Positions 32,894 to 43,089 of a DNA stretch of 64,000 nucleotides are shown here, one piece after another. The stretch covers positions 16,656,001-16,720,000 of the forward strand of contig NC_079888.1 in the NCBI RefSeq assembly GCF_029227915.1, read 5' to 3'. The notes under the pieces are model-generated. The model was not told the DNA's origin. It did not search any database and worked only from the letters and a program-made list of their open reading frames with translations. The position numbers and the translations under genes were made by a program. This stretch comes from Hydractinia symbiolongicarpus (lineage: Eukaryota > Cnidaria > Hydrozoa > Anthoathecata > Hydractiniidae). How positions within the stretch are numbered: position 1 is the stretch's first letter; each line of letters begins with the position of its first letter.

Positions 32894-33101
32894 CCGAATA
32901 TTTATACAGGATAGCCACTTCAGTGTTTGAAACACTGTTATCAATGTGGGTCCTGGTTCGGAATGTATACATTAAGTATACACCGGCATTACCTACCCAA
33001 TTTCCCTCACATGGCATGGGTTGACCCGTAGCTGTAGTAAAGACACTTGCTAAACATGCCCGCGCTGTGGACCGAACCACGGACCTTGTGATTGCGAAGC
33101 G
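32872..33101 (-). mobile_element. SINE-like insertion, second copy by duplication
   Basis: Identical by eye to 16502-16731 and in the same position of the HOR unit. It arose by duplication of the surrounding 16,370 bp, not by a second transposition. Confidence 0.72.
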
Positions 33102-33430
33102 AACGTGCAGATATGCCTTAGAAGAGAAATAAGGCAAGGGATTGGATGAAAATTCAGGGTTATGGTCCTCCAAGTCAAAGGAAATAAACAGGACTGAATC
33201 GGCAATGGGGTTGAGAAGATTTAGGCATAAATTGCACAAAGTTATAAGAAGTTTTATACAGGAAAGCCCGAAGTTCTTTTAGATCGAACAACACGGCAAC
33301 GTGTAAGATGCTTTGCACTATTAAATTTGAACGTCAAAGTAGGTTTAGCGTGTTCACTAATAACTTTTGAGTACTTGCATAAGAATTTAAAAATGCTGCG
33401 AATGGAAAATATAACAAAGGATGCAAAACA

Positions 33431-33502
33431 GGTCCAGGGGCCAAGTGGTAAGGCGTCGGTTTCGTAAACCGAAGATCAAGACTTCGAACCTCTTTTGTGC
33501 CT
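33431..33502 (+). pseudogene. tRNA-Thr(CGU)-like, T arm broken (A6 monomer 3)
   Basis: Same sequence as 8092-8163. Confidence 0.75.
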
Positions 33503-33869
33503 AAACTATATGGATGCTGTTGGCGGAGTTTTCTGGACATAACGTGCAGATATGACTTAGAAGTGAAAGAAGTCAAGAAATTGGATGAGACACAAAGGGT
33601 ATGGTCCTCCAAGTCGAAGGAAATAAACAGGACTGAATCGGCAATGGCGTTGAGAGGATTTGAGCATAAAATGCACAAAGTTATAAAACGTTTTGTACAA
33701 GAAAGCCCGAAATTCCTGTAGATCAAAATACACAGCCACGTGTAAGATGCTTTGCACTATTAAATTTGAACGTAAAGTAGGTTTAGCGCGTTCACTATTA
33801 ACTTTTGAGTACTTGTATAAAAAGTTAAAAAATGCTGCGAATGGAAAATGTAACAAAGGATGCAAAACA

Positions 33870-33941
33870 GGTCCAGGGGCCAAGTGGTAAGGCGTCGGTT
33901 TCGTAAACCGAAGATCAAGACTTCGAAACTCGTCTGTGCCT
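33870..33941 (+). pseudogene. tRNA-Thr(CGU)-like, T arm broken (A6 monomer 4)
   Basis: Same sequence as 8530-8601. Confidence 0.75.
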
Positions 33942-34307
33942 AAACTATATAGATGCTTTTTGCGGAGTTTTCTGGACATAACGTGCAGATATACCTTAGA
34001 AGAGAGATAAGACAAGGGATTGTATGAAGTTTCCGGCGTATTGTTCTCGAAGTCAAAGAAAAGAAACAGGACTGAATCGGCAACGGGGTTGAGAAGATTT
34101 AAGCATAGAATTCACAAAGTTATGAAACATTTTATACGAGAAAGCCCGAAATTCCTGTAGATCAAACAACACAGCAACGTGTAAGATACTTTGCACTATT
34201 AAATTTGAACGTGACGAAGGCTTAGCGAGTTCACTATTAACTTTTGAGTACTTGCATAAGAAGTTAAAAATTCTGCGCATAGAAAATCTAACAAAGAATA
34301 CAAAACA

Positions 34308-34379
34308 GACGCTGTGGCCAAGTGGTAAGGCGTCGGTCTCGTAAACCGAAGATCACGAGTTCAATCCTTGTCTGTGCCT
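34308..34379 (+). pseudogene. tRNA-Thr(CGU)-like, acceptor defects (A6 monomer 5)
   Basis: Same sequence as 8968-9039. Confidence 0.68.
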
Positions 34380-34744
34380 AAGTTATATGGGGGCGTTTGC
34401 CGGAGTTTTCCAGACATAACGTGCAGATATGACTTAGAAGTAAAAGAAGTCTAGAAATTGGAGGAAACACCAGGGGTATGGTCCTCTAAGTCGAAGGAAA
34501 TAAACAGGACTGAATCGGCAATGGTGTTGAGAAGATTTGAGCATAAAATGCACAAAGTTATAAAACGTTTTATACAAGAAAGCCCGAAATTCCTGTAGAT
34601 CAAAAAACACAGCAACGTTTAAGATACTTAGCACCATTAAGTTTGAACGTAAAGTAGGTTTAGCGCGTTCACTATTAACTTTTGAGTACTTGCATAAAAA
34701 GTTAAAATGCTGCGAATGGAAAATATAACAAAGAATACTAAACA

Positions 34745-34816
34745 GGTCCAGGGGCCAAGTGGTAAGGCGTCGGTTTCGTAAACCGAAGATCACGAGTTCG
34801 ATCCTGGTCTGTGCCC
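34745..34816 (+). pseudogene. tRNA-Thr(CGU)-like, decayed (A6 monomer 6)
   Basis: Same sequence as 9405-9476. Confidence 0.72.
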
Positions 34817-35181
34817 AAGTTATATGGGTGCGTTTGCCGGAGTTTTCCAGACACAACGTGCAGATATGACTTAGAAGTGAAAGAAGTCAAGAAATTGGAT
34901 GAAGCACCTGGCGTAGTCTTCTCCAAATCAAAGGAAATGAACAGGACTGAATTGGCAATGGACTGGGGAACATCTAAGCATAAATTACGCAAAGTTATAG
35001 ACCTTTTATACAGGAAACTCCAAAATTCCTATATATCGAATAACACAGCAACGGGTAAGTTATTTTACACCGTTAAATTTGATCGTGACAATAGCTTAGC
35101 GAGTTCATTGTTAACTTGTGAGTGCTTGCATAAAATGTTAATAATGATGCGGAAGGAGAATATACTAAAGCTTACTAAAGA

Positions 35182-35253
35182 GGCGCAGAGGCCAAGTGGT
35201 AAGGCGTCGGTCTCGCAAACCGAAGATCACGAGTTTGAACCTCGTCTGTGCCT
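35182..35253 (+). pseudogene. tRNA-like, anticodon CGC (A6 monomer 7)
   Basis: Same as 9842-9913, loop CTCGCAA. Confidence 0.7.
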
Positions 35254-35619
35254 AAATTATATGGATGCGTTTGCCGGAGTGTGTCAGACATAGCATGCAG
35301 ATATGCCTTAGAATTGAAAGAAGTCAAGAAATTGGATGAAATTTCTGGGGTATGGTCATCGAAGTCAAAAGAAACAAACAGGACTGAATCGGGAATGGAG
35401 TTCAGAAGATTTAAGTATAAATTGCACAAAGCCATAAAAAGTTTTATACAGGAAAGCCCAAAATTCTTGCAGATCGAACAACACGGCAACGTGTAAAATA
35501 CTATGCACTATTTAGTTTGAACGTGACCTAGGCTTAGCGAGTTCACTATTAACATTTGAGTGCTTGCATAAAAAGTTAATAATGATGCGGATGGAAAAGG
35601 TACCAAAGGATGCAAAACA

Positions 35620-35691
35620 GGCGCAGTGGCCAAGTGGTAAGGCGTCGGTATCGTAAACCGAAGATCACGAGTTCGAACCTCGTCTGTGCCT
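35620..35691 (+). tRNA. tRNA-Thr(CGU), intact (A6 monomer 8)
   Basis: Same sequence as 10280-10351. Confidence 0.82.
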
Positions 35692-36057
35692 AAATTATGT
35701 GGACGAGTTTTGCGGAGATTTCCTGACAAAGTGTGCAGATATGCCTTAGAAGAGAAGTAAGACAAGGGATTGGATGAAATTTCAGGGGTATGGTCCTCCA
35801 AGTCAAAGTAAATAAACAGGACTGAATCGGCAATGGGGTTGAGAAGATTTAGGCATAAAATGCACAAAGTTATAAAAGGTTTTACACAACAAATCCCGAA
35901 ATTCATGTAGATCAAAAAATACAGTAACGTGTAAGATACTCTGCGCTATTAAATTTGAACGTAAATTAGGCTTAGCGAGTTCACTATTAACTTTTGAGTA
36001 CTTGCATAAAAAGTTAAAAATGCTGCGAATGGAAAATATACCAAAGGTTACTAAACA

Positions 36058-36129
36058 AGCGCAGTGGCCAAGTGGTAAGGCGTTGGTTTCCTAAACCGAA
36101 GACCAAGACTTCGAACATCGTCTTTGTCT
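36058..36129 (+). pseudogene. tRNA-like, anticodon CCU (A6 monomer 9)
   Basis: As 10718-10789 with CATCG in the T stem, shared with 19688. Confidence 0.75.
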
Positions 36130-36495
36130 AAACTATATGGATGTTTTTGGTGCAGGTTTCTGGACATAACGTGCAGATATGACTTAGAAGCGAAAGAAGT
36201 GAAGAAATTGGATGAAACACCAGGGGTATGGTCCTCCAAGTCAAAGGAAATAAACAGGACTGAATCGGCAATGGGGTTGAGAAGATTTAGGCATAAAATG
36301 CACAAAGTTATAAAACGTTTTACACAACAAATCCTGAAATTCATGTAGATCAAAAAATACAGCAACGTGTAAGATACTTTGCGCCATTAAATTAGAATGT
36401 AAAGAAGGGTTAGCGAGTTTACTATTAACTTTTGAGTACTTGCATAAAAAGTTAAAAATGATGCGGATGGAAAATATACCAAAGGATGCAAAACA

Positions 36496-36567
36496 GGCGC
36501 AGTGGCCAAGTGGTAAGGCGTCGCTCTCGTAAACTGAAGATCACGAGTTCGAACCTCGTCTGCGCCT
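36496..36567 (+). pseudogene. tRNA-Thr(CGU), one anticodon-stem mismatch (A6 monomer 10)
   Basis: Same sequence as 20126-20197 (TCGCT/ACTGA). Confidence 0.6.
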
Positions 36568-36921
36568 AAATTATGTGGACGACTTTTGCGGAGATTTCCT
36601 GACAAAGTGTGCAGATATGCCTTAGAAGAGAAATAAGGCAAGGGATTGGATGAAATTTCAGGGGCATGGTCCTCCAAGTCAAAGGAAGTAAACTGGACTG
36701 AATCGGCAATGGGGTTGAGAAGATTTAAGCATAAAATGCACAAAGTTTTAAAACGTTTTATACAAGAAAGCCCGTAATTCCTGTAGATAAAAAAACACAG
36801 CAACGTGTAAGATACTTTGCACTATTAAATTTGAACGTAAAGTAGGCTTATTAACTTTTGAGTACTTGCATAAAAAGTTAAAAATGCTGCGAATGGAAAA
36901 TATACCAAAGGTTACTACACA

Positions 36922-36993
36922 AGCGCAGTGGCCAAGTGGTAAGGCGTTGGTTTCCTAAACCGAAGATCAAGACTTCGAACCTTGTCTTTGTCT
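36922..36993 (+). pseudogene. tRNA-like, anticodon CCU (B')
   Basis: Same as 20552-20623. Confidence 0.75.
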
Positions 36994-37359
36994 AAACTAT
37001 ATGGATGTTTTTGGTGCAGTTTTCTGGACATAACGTGCAGATATGACTTAGAAGCGAAAGAAGTGAAGAAATTGGATGAAACACCAGGGGTATGGTCCTC
37101 CAAGTCAAAGGAAATAACCAGGACTGAATCGGCAATGGGGTTGAGAAGATTTAGGCATAAAATGCACAAAGTTATAAAACGTTTTACACAACAAATCCTG
37201 AAATTCATGTAGATCAAAAAATACAGCAACGTGTAAGATACTTTGCGCCATTAAATTAGAATGTAAAGAAGGGTTAGCGAGTTTACTATTAACTTTTGAG
37301 TACATGCATAAAAAGTTAAAAATGATGCGGATGAAAAATATACCAAAGGATGCAAAACA

Positions 37360-37431
37360 GGCGCAGTGGCCAAGTGGTAAGGCGTCGGTCTCGTAAACTG
37401 AAGATCACGAGTTCGAACCTCGTCTGCGCCT
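37360..37431 (+). tRNA. tRNA-Thr(CGU), foldable (B')
   Basis: As 20990-21061 but with the usual D loop AAGTGGTAA. D flank. Confidence 0.8.
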
Positions 37432-37785
37432 AAATTATGTGGACGACTTTTGCGGAGATTTCCTGACAAAGTGTGCAGATATGCCTTAGAAGAGAAATAA
37501 GGCAAGGGATTGGATGAAATTTCAGGGGCATGGTCCTCCAAGTCAAAGGAAGTAAACTGGACTGAATCGGCAATGGGGTTGAGAAGATTTAAGCATAAAA
37601 TGCACAAAGTTTTAAAACGTTTTATACAAGAAAGCCCGTAATTCCTGTAGATCAAAAAACACAGCAACGTGTAAGATACTTTGCACTATTAAATTTGAAC
37701 GTAAAGTAGGCTTATTAACTTTTGAGTACTTGCATAAAAAGTTAAAAATGCTGCGAATGGAAAATATACCAAAGGTTACTACACA

Positions 37786-37857
37786 AGCGCAGTGGCCAAG
37801 TGGTAAGGCGTTGGTTTCCTAAACCGAAGATCAAGACTTCGAACCTTGTCTTTGTCT
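37786..37857 (+). pseudogene. tRNA-like, anticodon CCU (B')
   Basis: Same as 21416-21487. Confidence 0.75.
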
Positions 37858-38223
37858 AAACTATATGGATGTTTTTGGTGCAGTTTTCTGGACATAACGT
37901 GCAGATATGACTTAGAAGCGAAAGAAGTGAAGAAATTGGATGAAACACCAGGGGTATGGTCCTCCAAGTCAAAGGAAATAACCAGGACTGAATCGGCAAT
38001 GGTGTTGAGAAGATTTGAGCATAAAATGCACAAAGTTATAAAACGTTTTATACAACAAAGCCCAAAATTCCTGTAGATCACAAAACACAGCAACGTGTAA
38101 GATACTTTGCGCCATTAAATTTGAACGTAAAGTAGGGTTAGCGAGTTCACTATTAACTTTTGAGTACTTGCATAAAAAGTTAAAAATGCTGCGAATGGAA
38201 AATATACCAAAGGATGCACAACA

Positions 38224-38295
38224 GGCGTAGTGGCCAAGTGGTAAGGCGTCGGTATCGTAAGCCGAAGATCACGAGTTCGATCCTCGTCTGTGCCT
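38224..38295 (+). tRNA. tRNA-Thr(CGU), foldable with wobbles (B')
   Basis: Same as 21854-21925. Confidence 0.75.
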
Positions 38296-38661
38296 AAGAT
38301 ATATGGGGGCGTTTGCCGGAGTTTTCCAGACATAACGTGCAGATATGACTTAGAAGCGAAAGAAGCGAAGAAATTGGATGAAACATCAGGGGTATGGTCC
38401 TCCAAGTCAAAGGAAATAAACAGGACTGAATCGGCAATGGGGTTGAGAAGATTTAGGCATAAAATGCACAAAGTTATAAAACGATTTACACAACAAATCC
38501 CGAAATTCATGTAGATCAAAAAATACAGCAACGTGTAAGATACTTTGCGCCATTAAATTTAAACGTAAAGTAGGGTTAGCGAGTTCACTATTAACTTTTG
38601 AGTACTTGCATAAAAAGTTAAAAATGATGCGGATGGAAAATATACCAAAGGATGCAAAACA

Positions 38662-38733
38662 GGCGCAGTGGCCAAGTGGTAAGGCGTCGGTCTCGTAAAC
38701 CGAAGATCACGAGTTCAAACCTCGTCTGCGCCT
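38662..38733 (+). tRNA. tRNA-Thr(CGU), intact (B')
   Basis: Same as 22292-22363. Confidence 0.82.
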
Positions 38734-39087
38734 AAATTATGTGGACGACTTTTGCGGAGATTTCCTGACAAAGAGTGCAGATATGCCTTAGAAGAGAAAT
38801 AAGGCAAGGGATTGGATGAAATTTCAGGGGCATGGTCCTCCGAGTCAAAGGAAGTAAACAGGACTGAATCGGCAATGGGGTTGAGAAGATATAAGCATAA
38901 AATGCACAAAGTTTTAAAACGTTTTATACAAGAAAGCCCGTAATTCCTGTAGATCAAAAAACACAGCAACGTGTAAGATACTTTGCACTATTAAATTTGA
39001 ACGTAAAGTAGGCTTATTAACTTTTGAGTACTTGCATAAAAAGTTAAAAATGCTGCGAATGGAAAATATACCAAAGGTTACTACACA

Positions 39088-39159
39088 AGCGCAGTGGCCA
39101 AGTGGTAAGGCGTTGGTTTCCTAAACCGAAGATCAAGACTTCGAACCTTGTCTTTGTCT
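39088..39159 (+). pseudogene. tRNA-like, anticodon CCU (B')
   Basis: Same as 22718-22789. Confidence 0.75.
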
Positions 39160-39525
39160 AAACTTTATGGATGTTTTTGGTGCAGTTTTCTGGACATAAC
39201 GTGCAGATATGACTTAGAAGCGAAAGAAGTGAAGAAATTGGATGAAACACCAGGGGTATGGTCCTCCAAGTCAAAGGAAATAACCAGGACTGAATGGGCA
39301 ATGGTGTTGAGAAGATTTGAGCATAAAATGCACAAAGTTATAAAACGTTTTATACAACAAAGCCCAAAATTCCTGTAGATCACAAAACACAGCAACGTGT
39401 AAGATACTTTGCGCCATTAAATTTGAACGTAAAGTAGGGTTAGCGAGTTCACTATTAACTTTTGAGTACTTGCATAAAAAGTTAAAAATGCTGCGAATGG
39501 AAAATATACCAAAGGATGCACAACA

Positions 39526-39597
39526 GGCGTAGTGGCCAAGTGGTAAGGCGTCGGTCTCGTAAGCCGAAGATCACGAGTTCGATCCTCGTCTGTGCCT
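39526..39597 (+). tRNA. tRNA-Thr(CGU), foldable with wobbles
   Basis: As 21854-21925 but loop CTCGTAA. Acceptor GGCGTAG, anticodon stem TCGGT/GCCGA. G flank. Confidence 0.76.
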
Positions 39598-39892
39598 AAG
39601 ATATATGGGGGCGTTTGCCGGAGTTTTCCAGACATAACGTGCAGATATGACTTAGAAGCGAAAGAAGCGAAGAAATTGGATGAAACATCAGGGGTATGGT
39701 CCTCCAAGTCAAAGGAAATAAACAGGACTGAATCGGCAATGGGGTTGAGAAGATTTAGGCATAAAATGCACAAAGTTATAAAACGATTTACACAACAAAT
39801 CCCGAAATTCATGTAGATCAAAAAATACAGCAACGTGTAAGATACTTTGCGCCATTAAATTTAAACGTAAAGTAGGGTTAGCGAGTTCACTA

Positions 39893-39923
39893 TTAACTTT
39901 TGAGTACTTGCATAAAAAGTTAA
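39893..39923 (+). promoter_or_regulatory. Conserved spacer inverted repeat (reference copy)
   Basis: TTAACTTTT (39893-39901) and AAAAGTTAA (39915-39923) form a perfect 9-bp inverted repeat around a 13-nt loop, ending 40 bp before the tRNA at 39964. The same motif lies at the same place in most monomers. Its function is unknown. It could be a structural signal or an incidental A+T-rich palindrome. Confidence 0.6.
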
Positions 39924-39938
39924 AAATGATGCGGATGG

Positions 39939-39946
39939 AAAATATA
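39939..39946 (+). promoter_or_regulatory. TATA-like element upstream of tRNA (reference copy)
   Basis: AAAATATA at -25 to -18 from the tRNA at 39964. Nearly all monomers keep GGAAAATATACCAAAGG here. Upstream TATA-like boxes assist TFIIIB placement on tRNA genes in several eukaryotes; its role here is inferred. Confidence 0.5.
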
Positions 39947-39956
39947 CCAAAGGATG

Positions 39957-39963
39957 CAAAACA
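39957..39963 (+). promoter_or_regulatory. CAAAACA start-site context (reference copy)
   Basis: CAAAACA directly precedes the tRNA 5' end in most monomers, with variants CACAACA and CTAAACA. A CA step just upstream of a tRNA is a common Pol III start context. Confidence 0.4.
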
Positions 39964-40035
39964 GGCGCAGTGGCCAAGTGGTAAGGCGTCGGTCTCGTAA
40001 ACCGAAGATCACGAGTTCGAACCTCGTCTGCGCCT
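39964..40035 (+). tRNA. tRNA-Thr(CGU), intact; reference copy
   Basis: This is the best consensus copy. Acceptor GGCGCAG/CTGCGCC, D stem GCC/GGC with loop AAGTGGTAA, anticodon stem TCGGT/ACCGA with loop CTCGTAA, variable AGATC, T stem ACGAG/CTCGT with loop TTCGAAC, discriminator T. All pairs are Watson-Crick. The anticodon CGU reads the Thr codon ACG. Box A TGGCCAAGTGG and box B GTTCGAACC fit Pol III consensus. A TATA-like box lies at -25 and TTTT begins 17 nt downstream. No intron and no encoded CCA. D flank. Confidence 0.88.
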
Positions 40036-40051
40036 AAATTATGTGGACGAC

Positions 40052-40055
40052 TTTT
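40052..40055 (+). terminator. Pol III T-run terminator (reference copy)
   Basis: TTTT starts 17 nt after the tRNA at 39964-40035, within GACTTTTGCGG. All D-type monomers keep it. G-type monomers have their first T4 about 27 nt downstream (GAGTTTTCC, for example 42240-42243), and A-type monomers have T4-T5 in GGATGTTTTTGG or GGATGCTTTTGG. Confidence 0.55.
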
Positions 40056-40401
40056 GCGGAGATTTCCTGACAAAGAGTGCAGATATGCCTTAGAAGAGAA
40101 ATAAGGCAAGGGATTGGATGAAATTTCAGGGGCATGGTCCTCCGAGTCAAAGGAAGTAAACAGGACTGAATCGGCAATGGGGTTGAGAAGATTTAAGCAT
40201 AAAATGCACGAAGTTATAAAACGTTTTACACAACAAATCCCGAAATTCAAGTAGATCAAAAAATACAGCAACGTGTAAGATACTTTGCGCCAATAAATTT
40301 GAACGTAAAGTAGGGTTTGCGAGTTCACTATTAACTTTTGAAAAGTTGCATAAAAAGTTAAAAATGCTGCGAATGGAAAATATACCAAAGGATGCACAAC
40401 A

Positions 40402-40473
40402 GGCGCAGTGGCCAAGTGGTAAGGCGTCGGTCTCGTAAACCGAAGATCAGGAGTTCGAACCTCGTCTGCGCCT
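40402..40473 (+). pseudogene. tRNA-Thr(CGU), one T-stem mismatch
   Basis: T stem AGGAG/CTCGT has a G-G clash; otherwise the consensus. Could still be functional. D flank. Confidence 0.6.
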
Positions 40474-40827
40474 AAATTATGTGGACGACTTTTGCGGAGA
40501 TTTCCTGACAAAGAGTGCAGATATGCTTTAGAAGAGAAATAAGGCAAGGGATTGGATGAAATTTCAGGGGCATGGTCCTCCGAGTCAAAGGAAATAAACA
40601 GGACTGAATCGGCAATGGGGTTGAGAAGATTTAAGCATAAAATGCACGAAGTTATAAAACGTTTTACACAACAAATCCCGTAATTCCTGTAGATCAAAAA
40701 ACACAGCAACGTGTAAGATACTTTGCACTATTAAATTTGAACGTAAAGTAGGCTTATTAACTTTTGAGTACTTGCATAAAAAGTTAAAAATGCTGCGAAT
40801 GGAAAATATACCAAAGGTTACTACACA

Positions 40828-40899
40828 AGCGCAGTGGCCAAGTGGTAAGGCGTTGGTTTCCTAAACCGAAGATCAAGACTTCGAACCTTGTCTTTGTCT
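40828..40899 (+). pseudogene. tRNA-like, anticodon CCU
   Basis: Same class as 20552-20623; 12-bp deletion junction at 40756/40757 upstream. A flank. Confidence 0.75.
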
Positions 40900-41265
40900 A
40901 AACTATATGGATGTTTTTGGTGCAGTTTTCTGGACATAACGTGCAGATATGACTTAGAAGCGAAAGAAGTGAAGAAATTGGATGAAACACCAGGGGTATG
41001 GTCCTCCAAGTCAAAGGAAATAACCAGGACTGAATCGGCAATGGTGTTGAGAAGATTTGAGCATAAAATGCACAAAGTTATAAAACGTTTTATACAACAA
41101 AGCCCAAAATTCCTGTAGATCACAAAACACAGCAACGTGGAAGATACTTTGCGCCATTAAATTTGAACGTAAAGTAGGGTTAGCGAGTTCACTATTAACT
41201 TTTGAGTACTTGCATAAAAAGTTAAAAATGCTGCGAATGGAAATTATACCAAAGGATGCACAACA

Positions 41266-41337
41266 GGCGTAGTGGCCAAGTGGTAAGGCGTCGGTCTCGT
41301 AAGCCGAAGATCACGAGTTCTATCCTCGTCTGTGCCT
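41266..41337 (+). pseudogene. tRNA-Thr(CGU)-like, box B change
   Basis: T loop TTCTATC replaces purine 57 with T; acceptor GGCGTAG. Stems pair. G flank. Confidence 0.62.
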
Positions 41338-41703
41338 AAGATATATGGGGGCGTTTGCCGGAGTTTTCCAGACATAACGTGCAGATATGACTTAGAAGCG
41401 AAAGAAGCGAAGAAATTGGATGAAACATCAGGGGTATGGTCCTGCAAGTCAAAGGAAATAAACAGGACTGAATCGGCAATGGGGTTGAGAAGATTTAGGC
41501 ATAAAATGCACAAAGTTATAAAACGATTTACACAACAAATCCCGAAATTCATGTAGATCAAAAAATACAGCAACGTGTAAGATACTTTGCGCCATTAAAT
41601 TTAAACGTAAAGTAGGGTTAGCGAGTTCACTATTAACTTTTGAGTACTTGCATAAAAAGTTAAAAATGATGCGGATGGAAAATATACCAAAGGATGCAAA
41701 ACA

Positions 41704-41775
41704 GGCGCAGTGGCCAAGTGGTAAGGCGTCGGTCTCGTAAACCGAAGATCACGAGTTCGAACCTCGTCTGCGCCT
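41704..41775 (+). tRNA. tRNA-Thr(CGU), intact
   Basis: Same sequence as 39964-40035. D flank. Confidence 0.87.
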
Positions 41776-42141
41776 AAATTATGTGGACGACTTTTGCGGA
41801 GATTTCCTGACAAAGAGTGCAGATATGCCTTAGAAAAGAAATAAGGCAAGGGATTGGATGAAATTTCAGGGGCATGGTCCTCCGAGTCAAAGGAAGTAAA
41901 CAGGACTGAATCGGCAATGGGGTTGAGAAGATTTAAGCATAAAATGCACGAAGTTATAAAACGTTTTACACAACAAATCCCGAAATTCAAGTAGATCAAA
42001 AAATACAGCAACGTGTAAGATACTTTGCGCCAATAAATTTGAACGTAAAGTAGGGTTTGCGAGTTCACTATTAACTTTTGAAAAGTTGCATAAAAAGTTA
42101 AAAATGCTGCGAATGGAAAATATACCAAAGGATGCACAACA

Positions 42142-42213
42142 GGCGCAGTGGCCAAGTGGTAAGGCGTCGGTCTCGTAAACCGAAGATCACGAGTTCGATC
42201 CTCGTCTGTGCCT
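42142..42213 (+). tRNA. tRNA-Thr(CGU), intact
   Basis: All stems pair; acceptor GGCGCAG/CTGTGCC with one wobble, T loop TTCGATC. G flank, with first T4 27 nt downstream. Confidence 0.85.
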
Positions 42214-42579
42214 AAGATATATGGGGGCGTTTGTCGGAGTTTTCCAGACATAACGTGCAGATATGAATTAGAAGCGAAAGAAGCGAAGAAATTGGATGAA
42301 ACACCAGGGGTATGGTCCTCCAAGTCAAAGGAAATAACCAGGACTGAATCGACAATGGTGTTGAGAAGATTTGAGCATAAAATGCACAAAGTTATAAAAC
42401 GTTTTATACAACAAAGCCCAAAATTCCTGTAGATCACAAAACACAGCAACGTGGAAGATACTTTGCGCCATTAAATTTGAACGTAAAGTAGGGTTAGCGA
42501 GTTCACTATTAACTTTTGAGTACTTGCATAAAAAGTTAAAAATGCTGCGAATGGAAATTATACCAAAGGATGCACAACA

Positions 42580-42651
42580 GGCGTAGTGGCCAAGTGGTAA
42601 GGCGTCGGTCTCGTAAGCCGAAGATCACGAGTTCTATCCTCGTCTGTGCCT
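42580..42651 (+). pseudogene. tRNA-Thr(CGU)-like, box B change
   Basis: Same as 41266-41337. Confidence 0.62.
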
Positions 42652-43017
42652 AAGATATATGGGGGCGTTTGCCGGAGTTTTCCAGACATAACGTGCAGAT
42701 ATGACTTAGAAGCGAAAGAAGCGAAGAAATTGGATGAAACATCAGGGGTATGGTCCTGCAAGTCAAAGGAAATAAACAGGACTGAATCGGCAATGGGGTT
42801 GAGAAGATTTAGGCATAAAATGCACAAAGTTATAAAACGATTTACACAACAAATCCCGAAATTCATGTAGATCAAAAAATACAGCAACGTGTAAGATACT
42901 TTGCGCCATTAAATTTAAACGTAAAGTAGGGTTAGCGAGTTCACTATTAACTTTTGAGTACTTGCATAAAAAGTTAAAAATGATGCGGATGGAAAATATA
43001 CCAAAGGATGCAAAACA

Positions 43018-43089
43018 GGCGCAGTGGCCAAGTGGTAAGGCGTCGGTCTCGTAAACCGAAGATCACGAGTTCGAACCTCGTCTGCGCCT
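43018..43089 (+). tRNA. tRNA-Thr(CGU), intact
   Basis: Same sequence as 39964-40035. D flank. Confidence 0.87.

Larger units (their letters stand above)
32068..36667 (+). repeat. Ten-monomer HOR unit A6 with SINE (4600 bp)
   Basis: Counterpart of A3. tRNAs at 32333, 32762, 33431, 33870, 34308, 34745, 35182, 35620, 36058 and 36496; the SINE is at 32872-33101. Confidence 0.9.
23328..39283 (+). repeat. 16,370-bp super-repeat, copy 2 (A4-A5-A6-B')
   Basis: Second copy of the super-repeat. The match to copy 1 stops near 39,283, where copy 2 reads AACCAGGACTGAATGGGC and copy 1 reads AACAGGACTGAATCGGC. The last part of about 415 bp is therefore replaced by another monomer type. Confidence 0.88.
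36668..39283 (+). repeat. Seven-monomer segment B', truncated match
   Basis: Counterpart of B at offset 16,370. tRNAs at 36922, 37360, 37786, 38224, 38662 and 39088, with 12-bp deletion junctions at 36850/36851, 37714/37715 and 39016/39017. The seventh monomer is replaced by G-type sequence. Confidence 0.86.
40985..42298 (+). repeat. 1314-bp trimer duplication, copy 1
   Basis: Three monomers (tRNAs at 41266, 41704 and 42142; order G-D-G) recur at offset 1314. Shared private variants include the T-loop change TTCTATC in the first tRNA, the spacer change AACGTGGAAG, and GTCGGAG after the third. Edges are approximate. Confidence 0.82.

Noticed and set aside
39861-40709. 282-codon minus-strand open frame as a protein gene
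   Set aside because: It covers two monomers and includes the antisense of two tRNA copies, has no homologous domain I recognise, and exists only because one stop codon was lost. Equivalent frames appear in all monomers because 438 is divisible by three.
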